DNA of 12,819 bases. Source: Candidatus Parvarchaeota archaeon (GTDB lineage: Archaea; Nanobdellota; Nanobdellia; Parvarchaeales; Parvarchaeaceae). A model generated the notes under the pieces. That model searched no databases, had not been told where the DNA came from, and saw only the letters and a program-made list of their open reading frames with translations. The DNA is taken from contig DAHXLI010000029.1 in assembly GCA_027366075.1 (NCBI GenBank), forward strand, positions 1-12,819, read 5' to 3'. Below, one piece after another: positions 8,063 to 12,819 of this stretch. Position 1 is the first letter of the stretch. The number at the start of each line of letters is the position of its first letter. The position numbers were made by a program, and so were the translations under genes.

Positions 8063-9328
8063 ATGTTTGACTATACAGAAATAAATTTTTTAATACTAGG
8101 GGCGGCCGCCATACTGCTCATAGGCTTCATAGGCAGAGCGATAGCAAAGAAGACGTCAATACCTTACATAGTGTGGCTGATGGTGTTTGGGATATTATTA
8201 GTACCCGTTCTTTCGCTTGTCCAGACCTCAGTTCTACTCTCTGCATTGCCTTTCGTCTCTGTGCTGGTGATACTTATCCTGCTTTTCAACGCGGGACTGG
8301 TCCTTAACATAAAGAAACTCGTAGAGCTTGTTCCCAGGGCGGCTATATCCGCTTTTGTAAACTTTGCCATGTCGGCCGGATCTGTGTTTGCACTGATGTA
8401 CTTTTTAGGGTACGGTCCGTTAGTCTCTATAATTACCGCTTTCGCAGTCGGAAGTGTAAGTGCGGAGGTAATCCCGTTCCTTGGCAAGGGCGATTCGCCA
8501 AAAGACAAAAGAAGGGACCTTCTAAATTTAGAATCGGCCATAACCGAACCGGTTTGCATAATACTTGTCCTTGTCATAATCGGAGCGGTATTGTTAAATA
8601 ATTATCAGATATGGGCGGTGGTGCCCGCGCTAGTATCACAGTTTTCTATAGGCATAGTGTTGGGCGCGGCCCTAGCAATCGCTTGGATCCCGGCGATGAG
8701 CTATCTTCAGAGGAATCGCTACGCTTACTCGTATGTGGCTTCTCTCGCATTAGTTTTCGTCTTGTACATACTCGTTCAGGACGTTGGGGGGAGCGGCCCG
8801 GTTTCAGCTTTGATATTCGGGCTAGTGATAGCAAACGGCGAGGACCTATACAAGACCTTGGGTTACAGACACAGTGCCTCGTTCACAATAAACGAAAAAT
8901 CAAAAAGCTTCAATGACCTGATAACTTTTTTTACGATGTCTTTCTTCTTCGTATATTTCGGCGGATTAATACTATTAAAAGATTATTATGGTTTCCTGCT
9001 TGGCGTGGCCATAGCAATTGTTTTGCTGATGGCAAGACTAGCAGGGACGAGGTTGGCGCTCTCCAGATCAAAATTTTCTAAGGATGACAAGAGGTTGGTG
9101 TCTTCCATGGTCTCTAGAGGGACTGCGGCGGCCGTCGTCGCTACTTTGCCTATAACATATGGCATATTGAATACGGGGTTTATAGACGTGATTTTCGCGG
9201 TCATAATATCAACAGTAATGATAACGTGGATAATGCTGTTTATGCAGAGGGGAAACCTGGAAGCGCAAACGCCGCCTAAAAGCGTTAAACAAAGAAAGAA
9301 AGCAAGCAACATAGAAAAGTGGGTATGA
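8063..9328 (+). CDS. Cation:proton antiporter-like membrane protein, type A copy
   Basis: Predicted monovalent cation:proton antiporter (CPA/NhaP-KefB-like) of 421 residues with about 12-13 hydrophobic helices and no C-terminal RCK/TrkA domain. Family-like features are LFNAGLVLNIKKL (74-86), GSVSAEVIP (130-138), LESAITE (156-162), VGGSGPVSALIFG (241-253), FFFVYFGGL (294-302) and MVSRGTAAAVVA (349-360). It has an acidic Glu162 four residues after Ser158 of the LES motif, where I recall many relatives having Asp, and it keeps Arg352 in the SRG segment. These make it the most conventional of the three antiporter genes here. The C-terminal 28 residues are charged and cytoplasmic. The stop overlaps the next antiporter start as ATGA. 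Ion specificity (Na+, K+ or other) cannot be told. Confidence 0.88.
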   Translation: MFDYTEINFLILGAAAILLIGFIGRAIAKKTSIPYIVWLMVFGILLVPVLSLVQTSVLLSALPFVSVLVILILLFNAGLVLNIKKLVELVPRAAISAFVNFAMSAGSVFALMYFLGYGPLVSIITAFAVGSVSAEVIPFLGKGDSPKDKRRDLLNLESAITEPVCIILVLVIIGAVLLNNYQIWAVVPALVSQFSIGIVLGAALAIAWIPAMSYLQRNRYAYSYVASLALVFVLYILVQDVGGSGPVSALIFGLVIANGEDLYKTLGYRHSASFTINEKSKSFNDLITFFTMSFFFVYFGGLILLKDYYGFLLGVAIAIVLLMARLAGTRLALSRSKFSKDDKRLVSSMVSRGTAAAVVATLPITYGILNTGFIDVIFAVIISTVMITWIMLFMQRGNLEAQTPPKSVKQRKKASNIEKWV

Positions 9329-10581
9329 GCATAGACCCGACCACGATATTTGCAGTCGCTGCGGGCGTTATACTGATAGGATTTGTCGCAGACATTTTTT
9401 TTAAAAGGACGGGGGTCCCTTCTGTCCTTTTCCTTATCCTACTCGGCGTTGCCATTGGACCGATACTAGGTCTAATCTCACAAAGTCTAATACTTCCGGT
9501 CCTTAGCACGATAGCTGAGCTTACGCTTATAATGGTCCTTTTTTATGGCGGTATGGAGATAAAAATCAAGACTCTATTACGGATAGGCAATCGAATAATA
9601 GTCCAAGTCATTATATACGTGTTTACCAGCGCAATTCTTATAGCAATTTTTGCAAACTATGTACTTGGATGGGGTTGGATACAATCGCTTATATTCGGAG
9701 CAATCCTTGGAGGAGAGCTGACTCCGCCGGTAATTGTCCCGGTTTCTAGGGGTCTAAAGCTTCCGGAACAGACGATTGCGTTTTTGACTTTAGAATCTGC
9801 GCTTACTGTCATATTCACTGTGATACTATTCGTTACTTTCATCGGGCTATACCAAACCGGGACGTTAAGTCTGCTCTCTGCTGCGTCTTTATTGATATCT
9901 TCGTTTTCCATAGGGGTAGTCATAGGGCTTGTGCTTGCGCTTCTTTGGCTTTTTACCTTAAACTATGTCAAAAAATATAAATATACCTACGTACTGACAG
10001 TCGGGCTCGTACTTCTTACATACGTCATTACCACTTTGGTGGGGGGCAGCGGTCTTCTTTCTGTACTAGTCTTCGGTTTGATCTTAGGCAACAATTCTTT
10101 TGTCGGTGAGTTAATAAAAAGGGGTATAAACATAGGCTGGCTGCAGAAAAGGCTTGCGGATTTCCAAGATGAGGTAAGTTTTCTTTTAGAGACGGTCTTC
10201 TTTGTATTTTTAGGGTTGATCTTTAGCATAGCGTTCAACAGCGTCGTCCTAGGCATTCTTGCCGGAGGCATTATTACACTTATACTTATATCGACAAGGG
10301 CTTTGGCCAGTGGAATATCCACATTTAGATCCACACTTAGCAAGGACAGGAAAATCATAACTCTTATATGCGCCCTTGGAGTGACTCCGGCGACGCTAGC
10401 CATACTTTCGATAAGCTACGGGATACCACACGCCAGTTCTTACGTACTGCTGGTTACATACGTGATAATCTTTACAAATATAATCACTACACTCGGCGCA
10501 TACTTTTTTGCACGTAGCCGGGGGACGGAAATTGGCATGCCGAAGCCGCTCGCTAAAGTAAGGGTATCCAAGGGACAATAG
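9325..10581 (+). CDS. Cation:proton antiporter-like membrane protein, type B copy 1
   Basis: Second antiporter-like protein, 418 residues and about 12-13 helices. I place the start at ATG 9325, not the in-frame GTG at 9319: the ATG gives a 4-nt ATGA overlap with the A gene, and its N-terminus MSIDP lines up exactly with MIIDP of copy 2. By hand count about 226 of 398 residues match copy 2 with no gap, so the two are paralogues. Shared features include FFKRTGVP (25-32), VLFYGG (71-76), GWGW (115-118), GGE (129-131), LES (156-158), VGGSGLL (239-245) and TPATLA (354-359). Compared with A it has Val162 in place of Glu162 and Leu351 in place of Arg352, two positions I believe matter for transport in CPA proteins, so its mechanism or ion may differ. 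Coupled translation with A suggests a joint function. Confidence 0.87.
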   Translation: MSIDPTTIFAVAAGVILIGFVADIFFKRTGVPSVLFLILLGVAIGPILGLISQSLILPVLSTIAELTLIMVLFYGGMEIKIKTLLRIGNRIIVQVIIYVFTSAILIAIFANYVLGWGWIQSLIFGAILGGELTPPVIVPVSRGLKLPEQTIAFLTLESALTVIFTVILFVTFIGLYQTGTLSLLSAASLLISSFSIGVVIGLVLALLWLFTLNYVKKYKYTYVLTVGLVLLTYVITTLVGGSGLLSVLVFGLILGNNSFVGELIKRGINIGWLQKRLADFQDEVSFLLETVFFVFLGLIFSIAFNSVVLGILAGGIITLILISTRALASGISTFRSTLSKDRKIITLICALGVTPATLAILSISYGIPHASSYVLLVTYVIIFTNIITTLGAYFFARSRGTEIGMPKPLAKVRVSKGQ

Positions 10582-10593
10582 ACGGTATCCAAG
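10563..10593 (+). repeat. Short direct repeat across the end of antiporter B1
   Basis: The 10-mer ggtatccaag occurs at 10563-10572 and again at 10584-10593, a 21-nt period that spans the stop codon of B1. It looks like a small local duplication at the edge of the rearranged region. It is too short to be assigned a function. Confidence 0.5.
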
Positions 10594-10630
10594 CAAAGTT
10601 TATGTACTGGGTTATATATAATAATATTTT
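10582..10630 (+). promoter_or_regulatory. A/T-rich spacer with possible promoter before the chimeric ORF
   Basis: This 49-nt spacer follows B1. It contains AAAGTTTATG (10595-10604), a weak TATA-like element about 28-30 nt before the ATG at 10631, and a stronger TTATATATA (10612-10620) only 15 nt before that ATG. Transcription from the latter would begin inside the short ORF and give a leader for the B2-nadM genes. Corresponding genes elsewhere in the cluster overlap or are 5 nt apart, so the spacer is specific to this junction. Confidence 0.3.
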
Positions 10631-10807
10631 ATGAGGGACCTATTCATAGGAAGATTCCAGACACCCCATAACTGGCATTTAGTTGTTCTCGGGGAGATGA
10701 TCAGTAGACCCCTCCTATATAAGTTCAAGGGAAACGTCAAAGACATAACTTCAAAGGAGATTACAAAACGTGAAAAGAAGGCGCGCGATGTAAACAGATA
10801 CTTATGA
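10631..10807 (+). pseudogene. Chimeric remnant ORF: nadM 5' end joined to an antiporter A-like 3' end
   Basis: A 58-codon open frame. Residues 1-24 (MRDLFIGRFQTPHNWHLVVLGEMI) match the N-terminus of the intact NadM at 12039 at 17 of 24 residues and about 54 of 72 bases. The nucleotidyltransferase motif is damaged: PFHNGH in NadM is TPHNWH here, losing the invariant Gly of HxGH. Residues from about 26 to 58 do not resemble NadM. Instead the last 28 align without gaps to the last 28 of antiporter A: shared GN, T, K and KKA, ending RDVNRYL against SNIEKWV. The stop TGA overlaps the B2 start as ATGA, the same as the A/B1 junction. I read it as a deletion scar after tandem duplication of an A-B-nadM block. 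The NadM half is secure and the antiporter half is moderately so. It may still be translated and couple B2 expression. Confidence 0.8.
10716..10723 (+). promoter_or_regulatory. Possible TATA element upstream of antiporter B2
   Basis: TATATAAG stands out inside the chimeric ORF, about 85 nt before the B2 ATG. If used, transcription would start near 10745 and leave a leader of about 59 nt containing a GGAG-like site too far from the ATG to be its ribosome binding site. The assignment rests on the motif alone. Confidence 0.25.
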
Positions 10808-12033
10808 TAATCGATCCCATCGTGGTATTCTCGACCGCCGCAGCGATAATACTGCTCGGTTTCGCGGCGAACCAGTTCTTCAAGCGAACCGGCGTGCCGG
10901 CCTTTTTGTTTTTGATATTTGCTGGCGTGCTGCTTGGTCCCATCTTTAACATTATTTCCTCGAATCTGCTGATCCCTCTGTTGGCCACATTTGCAGAGTT
11001 TACTCTTATGATGGTGCTTTTCTATGGGGGCATCACCATAAACCTTAAAAAACTGCTCAAGGGGGGCGGCAGGATCATGGTGGAAGTAATGCTTTACGTT
11101 TTTATCAGCATCGCTCTGATAGCGGCGTTCGGAAATTACGCGTTCGGGTGGGGGTGGTCGCAATCGTTGATATTCGCATCGATCATAGGCGGAGAGACCA
11201 CCGCGGCTGTTGTAGTACCACTGACGCAAGGACTGAAACTTAGAGAACCGACGAGAATCTTTTTGGTGTTAGAGTCAACGCTAAATTCCGTCTTTTTGGT
11301 CATGCTTTTCATAACTTTCGTAAGTCTTTACCAGAACGGGGGGGCGTCGATTTCAGCGGCGGTAACGGCGGTGCTTTCTAATTTTTCTATAGGGATAGTC
11401 GCCGGCATAGCCCTGTCTATAATATGGGTCTTGACATTGAATTACGTAAAGAGGCAGAAGTATACATACGTGCTTACACTAAGTTTTATACTTCTTACAT
11501 ACGTGGCCAGTTCCGTGGTAGGCGGTAGCGGGCTGCTAGCGGTACTGATATTCGGCATATTCCTAGGGAACAACGGCTTTATTGGTGGCTTGTTGAAGAG
11601 GAGGATAACGATGAGACAGTTAGAGCACAGGTTGGAGGACTTCTATGAAGAGGTGAGCTTTCTCTTCGAGACGTTCTTTTTTGTCCTGCTTGGGCTTGTC
11701 TTTAGCATAACCCTGAATAACTTGATTTTTGGTCTGGTGGCCGGAGGTATCCTGACACTGATACTCCTAGCGGTCAGGACCTTTTCCGTGTCTATATCGA
11801 CGTTTAAGTCAGAAATACGCAAGGACAGAAAAATCATAATTTCTTTATGTGCTATGGGCACTACTCCCGCGACCCTTGCGTTTCTGGCCCTAAGCGACAA
11901 GATACCCTTGGCGAATAGTTTTCTACAACTGACGACCTATATTATAATATTCACAAACATTGTAGCTTCGATAGGCGCGTATTTTTACTTCAGGAATTCG
12001 AAAGCAAGGTCGCCTTCAACGAGGGTCGTCTAA
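10804..12033 (+). CDS. Cation:proton antiporter-like membrane protein, type B copy 2
   Basis: Third antiporter-like protein, 409 residues and about 12-13 helices, collinear with B1 (about 57% identical by hand count, no gaps to residue 398, differing mainly at the C-terminal tail). It shares FFKRTGVP (25-32), VLFYGG (71-76), GWGW (115-118), GGE (129-131), LES (156-158), VGGSGLL (239-245) and TPATLA (354-359). The position matching Glu162 of A is Ser162, preceded by Asn161. The position of Arg352 in A is Met351 here. The ATG overlaps the TGA of the 58-codon chimeric ORF (ATGA), and no clear Shine-Dalgarno sequence is seen, so translation may be coupled to that ORF. nadM begins 5 nt after its stop. 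It keeps a fully open frame with mostly conservative changes from B1, so it is probably functional. Confidence 0.88.
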   Translation: MIIDPIVVFSTAAAIILLGFAANQFFKRTGVPAFLFLIFAGVLLGPIFNIISSNLLIPLLATFAEFTLMMVLFYGGITINLKKLLKGGGRIMVEVMLYVFISIALIAAFGNYAFGWGWSQSLIFASIIGGETTAAVVVPLTQGLKLREPTRIFLVLESTLNSVFLVMLFITFVSLYQNGGASISAAVTAVLSNFSIGIVAGIALSIIWVLTLNYVKRQKYTYVLTLSFILLTYVASSVVGGSGLLAVLIFGIFLGNNGFIGGLLKRRITMRQLEHRLEDFYEEVSFLFETFFFVLLGLVFSITLNNLIFGLVAGGILTLILLAVRTFSVSISTFKSEIRKDRKIIISLCAMGTTPATLAFLALSDKIPLANSFLQLTTYIIIFTNIVASIGAYFYFRNSKARSPSTRVV

Positions 12034-12038
12034 TCTAT

Positions 12039-12548
12039 ATGCGTGGTTTGTTCATCGGAAGATTCCAGCCATTCCATAACGGGCATTTAGCTGTCCTTAA
12101 GGAGATGGTAAAAGAGAACGATTCGATCATAATTGCGGTTGGGAGCGCACAATTCTCAAACACGGAGAAGAACCCGCTGACCGCGGGCGAAAGGCTGGTG
12201 ATCATAACGCACATCCTGCGGAATCTAAAGGTGAGAGAGTTTTATATCGTGCCTATCGAGGATGTCGGAAACGATAATCTGTGGGCTTTTAAATTGCAGC
12301 AGCTTCTACCGCAATTTGATTCGGTTTATACAAATAACCCGCTGACGAAAAAGATCCTTGTCAGGAACGGATTTAAGGTAAAAACCCCCGGCTTAGTAAA
12401 AAGAAGCGAGTTATCTGGCACGAAAATTCGAGAGAGAATCAAAGGAGGGAAAAGCTGGAGACACCAAGTCCCGCAGATAGTAATAAATGATTTAATAGAT
12501 TTCGGTCTTGTAGAAAGAATAACGTCCGTTTCAAACGAGTTTAAATGA
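12039..12548 (+). CDS. nadM: Nicotinamide-nucleotide adenylyltransferase, archaeal type
   Basis: Transfers AMP from ATP to NMN, the last shared step of NAD synthesis and salvage, in the cytoplasm. At 169 residues it has the archaeal NadM length. The N-terminal nucleotidyltransferase motif GRFQPFHNGH is at 7-16 (His13 and His16 of HxGH), AVGSAQ at 33-38, NPLTAGER at 45-52, and the C-terminal phosphate-binding motif SGTKIRERI at 126-134. It follows antiporter B2 by 5 nt, so it is very probably in the same transcript. A GAGGG 13 nt upstream is a poor ribosome binding site. A degenerate copy of its first 24 codons lies upstream of B2 at 10631, showing that nadM was once also present behind antiporter B1. 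Confidence 0.97.
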   Translation: MRGLFIGRFQPFHNGHLAVLKEMVKENDSIIIAVGSAQFSNTEKNPLTAGERLVIITHILRNLKVREFYIVPIEDVGNDNLWAFKLQQLLPQFDSVYTNNPLTKKILVRNGFKVKTPGLVKRSELSGTKIRERIKGGKSWRHQVPQIVINDLIDFGLVERITSVSNEFK

Positions 12549-12575
12549 GGCTTAAGTTTTCTTATATTTACCAAG
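12549..12575 (+). terminator. T-rich stretch after nadM
   Basis: After the nadM stop the plus strand holds T-rich tracts (TTTTCTT, then TATATTTA) without a hairpin. Archaeal transcription often ends at such T-runs. It is weak but well placed before the next promoter. Confidence 0.3.
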
Positions 12576-12585
12576 AAATATCTAA

Positions 12586-12598
12586 AGTCTTTAAATCT
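12586..12598 (+). promoter_or_regulatory. TATA box for the pilin-like gene
   Basis: AGTCTTTAAATC has its TTTAAA core centred about 27 nt before the ATG at 12619, the same spacing as the sdhA and antiporter A promoters. An adjacent upstream AAAG could be a BRE element. There is no ribosome binding site, so a leaderless mRNA is expected. Confidence 0.5.
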
Positions 12599-12618
12599 TA
12601 TCCATTTGTATTAGTTAT

Positions 12619-12819
12619 ATGCGTAAGTCCCAATCAGCCTTAGAGTACATGATGACCTACGGCTGGGCCATACTGATAATCGTGATCGTTGCGGGCGTTT
12701 TATATTCCTTAGGCATATTCTCCCCGTCTTCGTCGGCAGGCACAACAGTCACTGGCTTCGCAGGATTAGGCAGCGTCCAAGCGGCATGCTTTGCTAATGA
12801 GGGGCTAATAATATCCCTG
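12619..12819 (+). CDS. Type IV pilin-like/class III signal peptide protein (partial, 3' end outside window)
   Basis: The first 67 codons of an open frame that runs off the window; it is not closed by a stop. The N-terminus MRKSQSALEYMMTYGWAILI continues as one hydrophobic helix (about 14-34). This is the class III signal peptide layout: a short basic start, then a polar Q-S-A-L-E-Y stretch with Glu9, then the helix. In archaea such peptides are cut by an FlaK/PibD-type prepilin peptidase and the helix becomes the core of a surface filament. Peptides with QSALEYMMTYGWAI are, as I recall, very common in Micrarchaeota and related DPANN archaea. The mature part (from about 35) is Ser/Thr/Gly-rich, with a Cys at 57. 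It is transcribed separately from nadM. Whether it is a true pilin or another surface protein cannot be told from this fragment. Confidence 0.85.
   Translation, partial: MRKSQSALEYMMTYGWAILIIVIVAGVLYSLGIFSPSSSAGTTVTGFAGLGSVQAACFANEGLIISL

Noticed and set aside
9319..9321. GTG as the start of antiporter B1
   Set aside because: The ATG two codons later gives the standard ATGA overlap and lines up exactly with the N-terminus of the paralogue B2.
10631..10807. Treating the 58-codon ORF as a functional NadM or an unrelated small gene
   Set aside because: The HxGH motif is broken (HNWH), the remaining ~145 residues of NadM are missing, and the first 24 codons are plainly derived from nadM.
10612..11229. 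Long minus-strand open frame of 205 codons opposite the chimeric ORF and antiporter B2 start
   Set aside because: It is antisense to a well-supported membrane protein, has an odd composition rich in Arg, His, Tyr and Gln, and shows no recognisable family; it is a shadow of the coding strand.
1..12819. CRISPR arrays, tRNA or rRNA genes, insertion sequences
   Set aside because: No regularly spaced repeats, no cloverleaf-like or rRNA-like segments and no transposase or terminal inverted repeats were seen; almost all sequence is accounted for by protein genes.

Overview
The window looks like the chromosome of a small archaeon, most plausibly a DPANN/Micrarchaeota (ARMAN-1/-2-like) lineage. Four things point there: an archaeal-type NMN adenylyltransferase (NadM); A/T-rich TATA elements about 27 nt from start codons, as in leaderless archaeal promoters; a class III (type IV pilin-like) signal peptide of the 'QSALEYMMTYGWAI' kind; and TCA-cycle genes, which I recall from ARMAN genomes. 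The lineage is inferred from memory of these families and no database was searched.

Left two thirds (about 98-7953, minus strand): seven tightly packed genes read right to left as sdhA - small membrane anchor - sdhB - tldD - pmbA - sucC - sucD. Gaps are 1 to 3 nt or short overlaps, except for 35 nt before sucC. Succinyl-CoA synthetase (SucCD) makes succinate with nucleotide triphosphate formation. Succinate dehydrogenase oxidises it and feeds electrons to the membrane. The two halves of this pathway are separated by the TldD/PmbA(TldE) metalloprotease pair. The SdhB protein carries its own two-helix membrane extension, and only one other anchor gene is present.

Centre (7954-8062): a short divergent intergenic region with one TATA-like element for each direction, both placed for leaderless transcripts.

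Right part (8063-12548, plus strand): three tandem cation:proton antiporter-like genes followed by nadM. Gene A (8063) overlaps gene B1 (9325) by ATGA. Gene B2 (10804) is about 57% identical to B1 by hand count with no gaps over 398 residues. Between B1 and B2 lies a 58-codon ORF (10631-10807). Its first 24 codons are a decayed copy of the nadM 5' end, and its last ~28-34 codons resemble the C-terminus of antiporter A. It overlaps B2 by the same ATGA as the A/B1 junction. The simplest reading is that an A-B-nadM block was duplicated in tandem and then collapsed by an in-frame deletion joining nadM to the end of the second A. This is the most interesting structure here. The B-type copies also lack an acidic residue and an arginine that the A copy has at the matching positions.

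Right edge (12619-12819): the start of a pilin-like secreted protein with its own leaderless-type promoter, cut by the window end.
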